Source: CAZDML01 sp964506645 (lineage in GTDB: Bacteria; Elusimicrobiota; Elusimicrobia; 2-01-FULL-59-12). Taken from it: DNA of 7,203 bases. Of this stretch, positions 1 to 5,985 are shown piece by piece. A program made the position numbers and the translations under genes. The notes beneath the pieces are model-generated. The model did no database searches. It saw only the letters and a list, made by a program, of their open reading frames with translations, and was not told where the DNA came from. The first letter of the stretch is position 1. Every line of letters starts with the position of its first letter. The stretch covers positions 1-7,203 of the forward strand of contig CAZDML010000105.1 of the NCBI GenBank assembly GCA_964506645.1. The letters are read 5' to 3'.

Positions 1-1
1 C

Positions 2-1285
2 GGCGCTAAGGTTGGTTTAGCGTTAAATTGCCGTATTCCTGACCGCGCTGTTTTCGATCGCAAAAATTATTTCTATCCAGACTTGCCAAAGGGATATCAA
101 ATTTCGCAATTCCACGAACCAATCGCCGAACATGGCTATATCGAATTCGATGTCCCAAAAGCCCAGCCTCCACGCGACCATATTCGGATCGGCATCACTC
201 GCGCACACCTTGAAGAAGATGCAGCAAAAAATGCGCATATTGCAGACACCGACAGCCATGCAACCTATGTCGACTACAATCGCGCCGGAACTCCACTCAT
301 CGAAATCGTGAGTGAACCAGAAATTCGCTCCCCTCAAGAAGCCAAAGCGTACTTACAAGAAATGCGCGCCATCCTGCGCACGCTCAAAGCCTCAGATGCA
401 GAAATGGAAAAGGGTCAAATGCGCTGTGATGCCAATATCTCCCTTCGCCCGGTCGGTCATACCAAGCTCGGAACCAAGGCAGAAGTGAAAAATTTAAATT
501 CATTTAAAGCCGTGAAGGATTCCCTGCACTACGAAATTAAACGTCAGATGGAAGTCTTGAGCACCCAGGGCCGTGTCATTCAGGAAACGCGTCTCTGGGA
601 CGAGGCCCGCGGTGTCACGCAGAGCATGCGCTCCAAAGAAGCCGCCCACGACTACCGGTATTTCCCTGAGCCCGACCTTGTCCCGCTGGAAGTGTCGGAA
701 GCGTATATCACGAAACTTAAAAATGAACTGCCTGAACTCCCCGACCAGAAGAAAGACCGCCTCGTGAGCACGTTTAAGCTGACTGACTATGATGCCACTG
801 TCCTCATCGGGGACAAAGCGTTGGCCACCTATTTTGAATCTGCCGTATCACACGCGGGCGCCGATGCGGCCAAGCCTGTCTGCAACTGGATTACGACCGA
901 ACTGCTCGGACGGCTGAATGCGTCCAGCAAAACAATTCAGGAATCCCCTGTGTCTCCGGAACATCTCGCGCAGTTGGTCGGCCTTGTTCTGAAAGGAACG
1001 ATCTCCGGCAAAACCGCCAAGGACGTGTTCGGTGAAATGTTTGAAACGAGTTCTGCCCCGGATCAGATTGTGAAGTCAAAGGGTCTTCTTCAGGTAGGAG
1101 ATGAATCAACGATCTCGAAGTGGTGCGATGAAGCGATCAAAGAAATGCCCAAAGCCGTGGAGGAATACAAAGGCGGGAAAGAACGGGCTATCGGATCGAT
1201 CGTCGGCCTCGTGATGAAAAAGAGCCAAGGCAAGGCCAATCCTCAGCTCGTCAACCAAATTCTCGTCAAAAAACTCGCCGCCTAA
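2..1285 (+). CDS. gatB: Asp-tRNA(Asn)/Glu-tRNA(Gln) amidotransferase subunit B, 5'-truncated
   Basis: GatB is the kinase and tRNA-binding subunit of cytoplasmic GatCAB. It activates the side chain of Glu on mischarged tRNA(Gln), or Asp on tRNA(Asn), with ATP so that ammonia released by GatA can make Gln-tRNA or Asn-tRNA. The reading frame is open from base 2, and 427 codons are visible. GatB is usually about 475-480 residues, so roughly 50 N-terminal residues lie outside the window. Family signatures seen in order: FDRKNYFYPDLPKGYQISQ close to the edge, DYNRAGTPLIEIVSEPE, MRCDANISLRP, NLNSFKAV, HDYRYFPEPDLVPL, then the helical C-terminal GatB/YqeY tRNA-binding domain ending GKANPQLVNQILVKKL. 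The TTG at 83 is inside the gene and is not a start. No hairpin terminator separates it from the convergent gene 8 bp downstream. By hand count the first 540 bp are about 48% GC and the next 480 about 56%. Confidence 0.97.
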   Translation, partial: GAKVGLALNCRIPDRAVFDRKNYFYPDLPKGYQISQFHEPIAEHGYIEFDVPKAQPPRDHIRIGITRAHLEEDAAKNAHIADTDSHATYVDYNRAGTPLIEIVSEPEIRSPQEAKAYLQEMRAILRTLKASDAEMEKGQMRCDANISLRPVGHTKLGTKAEVKNLNSFKAVKDSLHYEIKRQMEVLSTQGRVIQETRLWDEARGVTQSMRSKEAAHDYRYFPEPDLVPLEVSEAYITKLKNELPELPDQKKDRLVSTFKLTDYDATVLIGDKALATYFESAVSHAGADAAKPVCNWITTELLGRLNASSKTIQESPVSPEHLAQLVGLVLKGTISGKTAKDVFGEMFETSSAPDQIVKSKGLLQVGDESTISKWCDEAIKEMPKAVEEYKGGKERAIGSIVGLVMKKSQGKANPQLVNQILVKKLAA

Positions 1286-1293
1286 CGCTTCAA

Positions 1294-2706
1294 TTACTTA
1301 ATAATCACAAACTTTCCCGTGGCTTTATGCCCCGCGGGATCGGTTGCCAAAAAAAGATAAATTCCAGAGGCAACCAGAGCCCCGTTGTCATTTTTTAAAT
1401 CCCAGGTCAGGGATGTGGTATCGGTTTTGAGCGTTTTCACCCAATGCGAGGAAACTGTAAAAATTTTCACAACGGTTCCCGGGTTCAGGTTTGAAAAAGT
1501 GACCAGGACTCCTGTGTGGAGATCGGAGCGCCAAGGATTCGGATAGACTCTTGGGCTCAATTCCGATGCCGTGGTTGCTACAGCCGCACTCCCTGCTGCT
1601 TCTTGCATCTGAACGGGTGCAAAACGAGTCACTAGCGTCCCATCACCGAGCTGTCCGTACGAGTTCAGTCCCCAGGCCCAAAACGTACCGTTGGTGAGTC
1701 TTGCCAGCGAGTGGTACATACCGCAGGCGATCGATTGGACAGACCCAAGCCCTGATATGACGTTCGGTGACGTCCCTGATGTGGTGCTGCCAGTCCCCAA
1801 TTGACCAAACAGATTGTCGCCCCAGGACCATACGGTACCATCACTGCGCAATGCCAGACTATGGGAATAGCCCGCCGCCGCATCTACCACGCCATCCAGG
1901 CCTGAGAGGGTGACCGGCACCAGACGGCCCGTAGTCGTACCGTCACCCAATTCCCCATCCACATTTGATCCCCAGGCTAACAGTTGGCCCGATTGATGAA
2001 CCGCCAGACTGTGTGTAGAGCCTGCCGCAATCGCGATGATTCCAGCAGTGCCGGACGTCTGAATGGGTATTTTTCGCATCGTCTTTGTTCCATCGCCCAA
2101 CTGTCCATACCCATTGGCACCCCATGCCCAGACCGTTCCGTCATTTTTTAAAGCAAGCGAATGTGTTGAACCAGCGGCGATACGTACCACGTTTGCTAGG
2201 CCGCTGACCTGGACGGGTGACGTACGGGATATGGTGGTCCCATCCCCCAGTTGTCCTCCCACATTATTTCCCCAAGCCCATACGGTTCCGTTGTCTTTTA
2301 ACGCCAGCACATGGGAAAACCCCGCGGAAAGGGCCACGATGCCGCTGAGACCGGGAATGACTCGCGGTTCCAGATGCGCCGTGGTAGTTCCATCTCCCAG
2401 CTGGCCCAGGCTGTTCATTCCCCAACTTTGAACGGTCCCGTTACTTAAAAGGGCCACAGAAAAACCATTTCCGGCCCTAAGCGCAAGGGGGCGCTGAGGC
2501 GCGGTCACAGGGACCAGAACCCATTGATTCTGTTGTGTCCCATCCCCCAGTTGTCCATAATTGTTATTCCCGCATGCGTTGGGTGTCCCAGCGGAATATA
2601 GCGTCAAAGAACGGAACGCATCAGCCGCCAACGTCTGCGCTGGCAGCTCCAGGGGGTAGAACATGATGCTTAAAACGATTAAAAGTCTCAGGGTCCGCAT
2701 AGGCAT
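1294..2706 (-). CDS. Secreted RCC1-repeat seven-bladed beta-propeller with C-terminal FlgD-like domain
   Basis: The 470-residue protein starts with an export signal (MPMRT, hydrophobic LRLLIVLSIMF, likely cleavage after LPAQ or TLAA). Residues 20-369 are seven RCC1-type repeats, each with HSLAL, GTVWAWG and GQLGDGT elements. The GQLGDGT motif recurs at residues 51, 101, 151, 201, 251, 301 and 351, an exact 50-residue period. Residues 384-470 (YPNPWRSD, VKIFTV, WDLKNDNG, ASGIYLFL) form a FlgD-like Ig fold, often found at the C-terminus of secreted proteins in several phyla, where it may help sorting or surface attachment. RCC1 propellers usually bind proteins or other ligands; the partner here is unknown. 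The only cysteines are C45 and C328, in the first and last repeats. The start is the first of two close ATGs. The Shine-Dalgarno is poor: GAGAGG lies about 15 nt upstream. The gene is divergent from the hydrolase gene and convergent with gatB. Confidence 0.9.
   Translation of the reverse strand: MPMRTLRLLIVLSIMFYPLELPAQTLAADAFRSLTLYSAGTPNACGNNNYGQLGDGTQQNQWVLVPVTAPQRPLALRAGNGFSVALLSNGTVQSWGMNSLGQLGDGTTTAHLEPRVIPGLSGIVALSAGFSHVLALKDNGTVWAWGNNVGGQLGDGTTISRTSPVQVSGLANVVRIAAGSTHSLALKNDGTVWAWGANGYGQLGDGTKTMRKIPIQTSGTAGIIAIAAGSTHSLAVHQSGQLLAWGSNVDGELGDGTTTGRLVPVTLSGLDGVVDAAAGYSHSLALRSDGTVWSWGDNLFGQLGTGSTTSGTSPNVISGLGSVQSIACGMYHSLARLTNGTFWAWGLNSYGQLGDGTLVTRFAPVQMQEAAGSAAVATTASELSPRVYPNPWRSDLHTGVLVTFSNLNPGTVVKIFTVSSHWVKTLKTDTTSLTWDLKNDNGALVASGIYLFLATDPAGHKATGKFVIIK
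1600..2649 (-). repeat. Seven in-frame 150-bp RCC1 coding repeats
   Basis: Seven units of 50 codons (residues 20-369 of the propeller protein) follow one another without any insertion or deletion. Middle units are most alike (AAGSTHSLAL and GTVWAWG in consecutive units). The first unit is most degenerate: FRSLTLYSAGTPNACG aligns without gaps to the HSLALKSDGTVWAWG pattern. Third positions differ widely between units, so the array is not a very recent expansion. The repeats also create long spurious open frames on both strands. Confidence 0.88.
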
Positions 2707-2810
2707 TCTCTTATACTCTTACCTCTCTCTTCTTCGACTGTAAAGACCTAATATGTGCTCATTATTTTGGTCTTGCGGGATACCGAGTGCACTGATACCC
2801 TAAAGCAGCG
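2707..2810. promoter_or_regulatory. Divergent intergenic region with weak promoter-like boxes
   Basis: These 104 bp separate two outward-facing genes for exported proteins and must hold both upstream regions unless transcription enters from elsewhere. On the minus strand TTTACA (2744 down to 2739) is followed after 17 nt by TAAGAG (2721 down to 2716), a good -35 with a poor -10. On the plus strand TTGCGG (2773-2778) precedes GATACC (2794-2799) with a short 15-nt spacer. Neither pair is convincing. No clear inverted-repeat operator was seen. Confidence 0.25.
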
Positions 2811-4184
2811 ATGATAATTCACCAACGGTTCTTTACGGTGGCACTAACTCTCCTCCTGGCTCAGCCCGGGTGGGCCGTGACCGCTCGTCCAGCGGATGAC
2901 TTTGTGGAAAGCCTCGGGATCGTGACTCATTTTCATCATCCAACCTATGACCCTCATTTTGACACGATTCTCAAACCGCGAATTCTCGAATTGGGGATCC
3001 GCTGGATTCGCGAATCTACCGCCAATTATGACACCACGACATTTCCCACACATGTCCAACGGCTCCAGACCCTTTCACAAAGCGACATCCACTTTGTTCT
3101 TACGGTGCACGAGGCGGATTTTCTAGCGGATACCCCGAGTGCCGGATTTCACGCCAAGATGGCGCAATTTCTGGCGGCCAACATCTCCATCGGAGCTTTC
3201 GAGAATGAAAACGAGCGGGATCATCTGGCGTCGTATCTGACTCCCACGATCAATCCGAACAACCCCTATTGCCTGCAACCCGGATTGAACAATATTCAAA
3301 ATTGGCTCAACCGGGTGTCTTGCCAGAATCCGGATTGGCGGGAAAAATTACTGCATCAGGCCGCCGCCCTGCGAAAATTTTTAAAGAGTTCGCCGGCGAC
3401 CCGCGCGATCCCCGTGATGGCACCGAGCCTGGTTCATGTCAAAGACTATGCCACGCAAACACTGCTCACCGGCGGCAATTTGCTGGAGGAAATGCGCCCA
3501 CTCTTGTCGCTGACGGATATCGGCACCGACCACATCTACTGCTTTTTTGGCGGGCACTCGACCTGTTTTGCAACGCAGCTGGCGCCCTACCAGCAATACT
3601 TCGGCAGTAAACCGCTCTGGGTGGGAGAAATGGGCTATCACACGTACCTGGGGCCGGAATACACCGACGGCGTCACAGAAATCCAGCAGGCGAAGTACCT
3701 GAACCGCTCCCTACTCGAATACTTTAATGCCAACGTCGAAAAGGTATTTATCTATGAACTCTTTGATCAGGGGTATCCCGCGGCCCCGACGCAGAAAGAA
3801 GGGGCGTTTGGCCTCCTGCGAAATGACGGCAGCCGAAAACCGGCGTTTACAGCGCTTCGGGACCTGGTCGGCCTCCTTCAAGACCCCGGTCCCACGTTCA
3901 CTCCGGGATCCTTGGACATCACAATCACGGGCGGCGGAACAACCGTTCAGTCGGCCCTGATGCAAAAACGAAACGGTCGTTTTTATCTCGCTGTATGGAA
4001 TGAAGTGGGTCGAAGCACGGATACGGATGCCTCCAAGACCGTCTCGGTCCAATGGGATGTATCTAAAAATGTAAATGTGTATCGGCACAGTCAGGGATCG
4101 ACAGCAATCGCGACCTACAACAACGTGACAAATCTCTCTGCTTTCACCGTTCCCGATGATGTTCTGGTCCTCGAACTGTACTAA
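2811..4184 (+). CDS. Secreted clan GH-A-like glycoside hydrolase (TIM barrel plus C-terminal beta domain)
   Basis: A 457-residue exported protein with an N-terminal signal peptide (MIIHQRFF, hydrophobic core, cleavage probably after GWA at residue 22). The opening pattern GIVTHFHHP, then ILELGIRWIRES, resembles the first two strands of GH-A (beta/alpha)8 enzymes such as GH39 and GH5 relatives. IGAFENENERD at residues 128-137 fits the strand-4 end, with N134-E135 as the Asn-Glu pair carrying the general acid. KPLWVGEMGY at 267-276 fits the strand-7 nucleophile, E273. VFIYELFDQG (312-321) matches the strand-8 aromatic region. Residues about 365-457 form a beta-rich domain (FYLAVWNE, VSVQWDV, VLVLELY) typical of GH C-terminal sandwiches. 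Four cysteines (154, 171, 244, 252) could make two disulfides. Substrate is not predictable from the sequence. The ATG has no clear Shine-Dalgarno, but no alternative start preserves the signal peptide. Assignment to clan is inference from motif spacing. Confidence 0.75.
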   Translation: MIIHQRFFTVALTLLLAQPGWAVTARPADDFVESLGIVTHFHHPTYDPHFDTILKPRILELGIRWIRESTANYDTTTFPTHVQRLQTLSQSDIHFVLTVHEADFLADTPSAGFHAKMAQFLAANISIGAFENENERDHLASYLTPTINPNNPYCLQPGLNNIQNWLNRVSCQNPDWREKLLHQAAALRKFLKSSPATRAIPVMAPSLVHVKDYATQTLLTGGNLLEEMRPLLSLTDIGTDHIYCFFGGHSTCFATQLAPYQQYFGSKPLWVGEMGYHTYLGPEYTDGVTEIQQAKYLNRSLLEYFNANVEKVFIYELFDQGYPAAPTQKEGAFGLLRNDGSRKPAFTALRDLVGLLQDPGPTFTPGSLDITITGGGTTVQSALMQKRNGRFYLAVWNEVGRSTDTDASKTVSVQWDVSKNVNVYRHSQGSTAIATYNNVTNLSAFTVPDDVLVLELY

Positions 4185-4198
4185 ATCCCCCCCTCACA

Positions 4199-4227
4199 TT
4201 GACTTTTCGTCGGAAAACAAGCACAAT
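4199..4227 (+). promoter_or_regulatory. Sigma70-like promoter for the RRM gene
   Basis: TTGACT (4199-4204, five of six consensus) is separated by 17 bp from CACAAT (4222-4227, four of six). It begins 14 bp after the hydrolase stop codon and would start transcription near 4234, giving a leader of about 115 nt before the RRM start codon. An alternative -10, AATACT at 4225-4230, would need a 20-bp spacer. Confidence 0.55.
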
Positions 4228-4234
4228 ACTGTTT

Positions 4235-4348
4235 GTCGTACCGCTTCGAAGACTTGTCCCCGGACCGTTTCTGCTACTGAACCTTCCCGAGAACTGCACC
4301 TTTGATCGGAATTTAGGCGTACTCACGCCCCTTAGGAGACACACTCAC
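4235..4348 (+). promoter_or_regulatory. Long 5' leader of the RRM gene with a hairpin just before the Shine-Dalgarno
   Basis: About 115 nt of leader precede the RRM start. GGCGT (4316-4320) pairs perfectly with ACGCC (4325-4329) around loop ACTC, ending four bases before the AGGAG Shine-Dalgarno. A short self-complementary CTTCGAAG lies at 4244-4251. Long leaders are known for bacterial cold-induced RNA-binding proteins; that this one is regulatory, for example temperature-responsive or autoregulated by its own product, is inference. Confidence 0.35.
4334..4338 (+). promoter_or_regulatory. Shine-Dalgarno that fixes the RRM gene start
   Basis: AGGAG lies 10 nt before the ATG at 4349. It settles the start in favour of this ATG over the in-frame TTG at 4199, which would add 50 residues unlike any RRM protein and overlaps the predicted -35 box. 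Confidence 0.7.
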
Positions 4349-4720
4349 ATGGAAAAAAGACTCTACGTTGGCAATTTACCTTTCGACGTCTCGGAAGATC
4401 AGCTTCATGAGCTATTCGCGGCGCACGGTGACGTAGCCAGCACCAAATTGATTTCTGACTTCAACACCGGCCGCTCTCGCGGTTTCGGTTTCGTTGAAAT
4501 GGCAACCTCGGAAGCAGCGCAGGTGGCCATCGACAAAATGAACAAATCCAAAGTCGGCGATCGTGAAATCGTCGTTAACGAAGCACGCCCTCGCCCGGAG
4601 AAAACCGGTGGATTCGGCGGCGGTCGCGGCGGTAATGGCGGCGGTCGTGGTGGATTCGGCGGTGGCCGCGGTGGTTTCGGCGGTGGTCGCGGTGGATTTG
4701 GCGGCGGCTCGCGCTATTAA
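4349..4720 (+). CDS. Small single-RRM RNA-binding protein with Gly/Arg-rich tail
   Basis: A 123-residue cytoplasmic protein. Residues 4-80 are one complete RNA recognition motif: RNP2 is LYVGNL (5-10) and RNP1 is RGFGFVEM (44-51), with the RNA-stacking aromatics at Y6, F46 and F48. The tail (87-121) is five seven-residue GGFGGGR-type units ending SRY, an RGG-like segment that usually adds nonspecific RNA affinity or favours condensation. Length and plan match the bacterial Rbp family, best known from cyanobacteria, where several members are cold-induced and act as RNA chaperones or in mRNA localisation. It has its own promoter, long leader, good Shine-Dalgarno and strong terminator, so it is probably monocistronic and well expressed. 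The specific RNA targets are unknown. Confidence 0.95.
   Translation: MEKRLYVGNLPFDVSEDQLHELFAAHGDVASTKLISDFNTGRSRGFGFVEMATSEAAQVAIDKMNKSKVGDREIVVNEARPRPEKTGGFGGGRGGNGGGRGGFGGGRGGFGGGRGGFGGGSRY
4607..4711 (+). repeat. Five 21-bp coding repeats in the RRM protein tail
   Basis: Five tandem 21-bp units encode GGFGGGR, GGNGGGR, GGFGGGR, GGFGGGR and GGFGGGS. Gly codons alternate between ggt, ggc and gga, but units 3 and 4 are very close at DNA level, so the number of units could vary by slippage or unequal recombination among relatives. Confidence 0.9.
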
Positions 4721-4726
4721 TCCCTC

Positions 4727-4755
4727 GTCTGACAGGGGTTAAACCCTACTCGGAC
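4727..4755 (+). other. Bulged hairpin in the 3' untranslated region of the RRM gene
   Basis: GTCTGA (4727-4732) can pair with TCGGAC (4750-4755) with one T-G wobble, enclosing AGGG (4734-4737) paired with CCCT (4744-4747) around a GTTAAA loop. It has no T-tract, so it is not itself an intrinsic terminator. It lies between the stop codon and the true terminator, and could protect the mRNA 3' end or be part of a 3'UTR-derived RNA; both roles are guesses. Confidence 0.35.
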
Positions 4756-4774
4756 AGCTCTGTTAAGATTCAAC

Positions 4775-4805
4775 AAAAACCCCTCTAGAAATAGAGGGGT
4801 TTTTT
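4775..4805 (+). terminator. Strong intrinsic terminator after the RRM gene
   Basis: A perfect 13-bp stem pairs 4775-4787 with 4792-4804 around a GAAA (GNRA) tetraloop. The core ACCCCTCTA / TAGAGGGGT is followed by a run of six T (4800-4805). The matching A-run on the 5' side means it could also work, more weakly, on the other strand. It insulates the RRM unit from the next gene. Confidence 0.93.
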
Positions 4806-4867
4806 ATTGTCAAAACGTTACATGAAATTCACGAGCTTTTCCCCTTCTCGAGGGCTAGACTTAGACC

Positions 4868-5359
4868 GTGAAAGCCTTTTCTCGACGCATCGTCCTGGCT
4901 CTGGCAGGGCTCGTCCTGCTTACGTCTGTCGTTGCACAGGCGCAATCCGTCACATCGTACGAATACGCCATGGGCAATCGTGCCACACCTGTCTACCAAG
5001 TCTCGTATAAGACACTGGGGGATGTTGTCTCCAACATGCCCTTTCTCGGTCTCTTTACCCAGAGTTTTCTTCTGACGGGCCGTTATGCCGTCGACCTGAG
5101 CATCCGTGAGATGCGCATCGACCACATGGCCACAAGTTCGACTTGTCCGATGAAAAACCGCGACTGTATCATCGGACTCTCATTCGTTCAGCCGGTAGGA
5201 ACCAACCGGTTTTCGACCCGTTTTGATGTGCCGCTTCTCTCCGCCCCAAGCATGGTCGCCGCCTGGGCGCCCGCGACCGTCGGCGACTACGTCATCCACC
5301 TGGCCAACGAACCGATTCAAACCGCCTACGCCCAAATCATTACCAGCATTCGCTTCTAG
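4868..5359 (+). CDS. Small exported protein of unknown family, tandem paralogue 1
   Basis: 163 residues, not recognised. Residues 1-25 are a clear Sec signal peptide (MKAFSRR, then a hydrophobic core, AQA cleavage before Q26), so the mature protein of about 138 residues acts in the periplasm or outside. No later membrane segment or known enzyme motif is seen, and alternating hydrophobic patterns suggest a beta-rich fold. Residues 73-163 are homologous to the next gene product: EMRIDHMAT (81-89), FSTR (115-118), PLL (122-124), WAP (133-135), VGDYV (138-142) and a C-terminal Phe. C93 and C100, in STCPMKNRDC, could form a small disulfide loop. The start is GTG, forced by an in-frame TAG at 4862-4864 and by the signal peptide. 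The nearest Shine-Dalgarno-like GAGGG (4850-4854) is far at 13 nt. A gene start between a strong terminator and no clear promoter box leaves its transcription start unresolved. Confidence 0.85.
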   Translation: MKAFSRRIVLALAGLVLLTSVVAQAQSVTSYEYAMGNRATPVYQVSYKTLGDVVSNMPFLGLFTQSFLLTGRYAVDLSIREMRIDHMATSSTCPMKNRDCIIGLSFVQPVGTNRFSTRFDVPLLSAPSMVAAWAPATVGDYVIHLANEPIQTAYAQIITSIRF

Positions 5360-5369
5360 GCCTAAAGAT

Positions 5370-5383
5370 ACCTCCCTGCGTTT
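5370..5383 (+). other. Possible decayed terminator in the spacer of the paralogue pair
   Basis: ACCTCCCTGCG at 5370-5380, 11 bp after the stop of the first paralogue, is identical to 5987-5997 in the terminator after the second. Here it runs straight into TTT; the 3' arm (GGAGGTT) and long T-tract are missing, so no hairpin can form. This fits a duplicated unit whose first terminator lost its 3' arm, which would let transcription read into the second copy. Chance identity cannot be fully excluded. Confidence 0.4.
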
Positions 5384-5419
5384 AATTCCGTTAAATTCCA
5401 GATGAAAGTTAACCTACTG

Positions 5420-5448
5420 TTCACTTTGGGGCAACATGCGCGTAACAC
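5420..5448 (+). promoter_or_regulatory. Weak promoter-like boxes before paralogue 2
   Basis: TTCACT (5420-5425) and TAACAC (5443-5448) are 17 bp apart and match consensus at four and three of six positions. The pair lies 33 bp before the start codon. It is weak, and read-through from the first paralogue is an equally good explanation for expression. Confidence 0.2.
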
Positions 5449-5481
5449 TGGCCGGATACACTTAGGCCAAGAGAAACGAAC

Positions 5482-5961
5482 ATGGAAACCCGCAAACTCA
5501 TCGGCCTTACGATCCTCGGACTCCTCGCCAGTCTGGTGCTCGGCACCTCCCGCGGCGAAGCGGCTATGAATTATGCGCAACAGGTCCGCGCCGAACAGCT
5601 AACGGACAAGACCCCCGAAAACGTGGTGACCGACCTTTTCCCAATTTTGAATAGGATTCCCCGGACCTTCATTGTGGGGGACGGCTATAAAGTGCATCTG
5701 ACCCAGACCGAAATGCGCATTGACCATATGGCGACCGGGTCCCATATCCCGGTGAAGAGCCGCACCTGCATGATCGGCATGACCTACATGACCCCGGTGG
5801 CGTTTTTCAGCACGCGCGTAGACATTCCGCTTTTGGCCTCGGACACCTTAACCAACCTGTCCTCCTGGGCGCCGGGCCGCGTGGGCGACTACGTGCTCTA
5901 CTTTTCACGCAACCCCGTGGATCACCCGACCCTTCAGATCACCATGAGCGCGAAGTTCTAA
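5482..5961 (+). CDS. Small exported protein of unknown family, tandem paralogue 2
   Basis: 159 residues, not recognised, and clearly a paralogue of the product encoded just upstream. It has a signal peptide (METRK, hydrophobic LIGLTILGLLASLVLG, cleavage near GEAA at 27-28). The shared core begins near G68: EMRIDHMAT (77-85), PVKSRTCMIG (90-99), FSTR (109-112), PLL (116-118), WAP (129-131), VGDYV (134-138) and final Phe. Relative to paralogue 1 it lacks two residues before FSTR and has only one cysteine, C96, equivalent to C100, so the loop disulfide possible there cannot form here. N-terminal regions are much less alike, apart from a VV-containing helix-like segment (ENVVTDLFPIL versus GDVVSNMPFL). 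The ATG has an AAGAG Shine-Dalgarno 8 nt upstream (5469-5473). A terminator follows 25 bp after the stop. Paired or divided roles are plausible but unknown. Confidence 0.87.
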   Translation: METRKLIGLTILGLLASLVLGTSRGEAAMNYAQQVRAEQLTDKTPENVVTDLFPILNRIPRTFIVGDGYKVHLTQTEMRIDHMATGSHIPVKSRTCMIGMTYMTPVAFFSTRVDIPLLASDTLTNLSSWAPGRVGDYVLYFSRNPVDHPTLQITMSAKF

Positions 5962-5985
5962 ACCCCGATTTCATGGATGTGTATG

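Noticed and set aside
1286..1293. Terminator between the convergent gatB and propeller genes
   Set aside because: Only 8 bp separate the stops and no hairpin with a T-tract is visible.
2063..2431. Plus-strand 122-codon open frame opposite the propeller gene
   Set aside because: It is the antisense shadow of the RCC1 repeats and shows the same repetition without any protein feature.
1600..2649. Regular repeats as a possible CRISPR or non-coding array
   Set aside because: The repeats are coding, 150 bp long and in frame, with third-position divergence; they are protein blades.
3711..4088. 125-codon minus-strand open frame within the hydrolase gene
   Set aside because: Antisense shadow; no Shine-Dalgarno, signal or recognisable motif.
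4199..4348. In-frame 50-residue N-terminal extension of the RRM protein from TTG 4199
   Set aside because: It overlaps a good promoter, lacks a Shine-Dalgarno and resembles no RRM N-terminus; the ATG at 4349 has AGGAG 10 nt upstream.
5357..5364. Palindrome TAGGCCTA at the stop of paralogue 1, with a similar TTAGGCCAAG at 5462-5471
   Set aside because: Too short to support an operator or duplication boundary; considered chance.
5381..5400. Imperfect 10-bp direct repeat TTTAATTCCG / TTAAATTCCA
   Set aside because: Only two short imperfect units in an AT-rich spacer; no support as a binding site.
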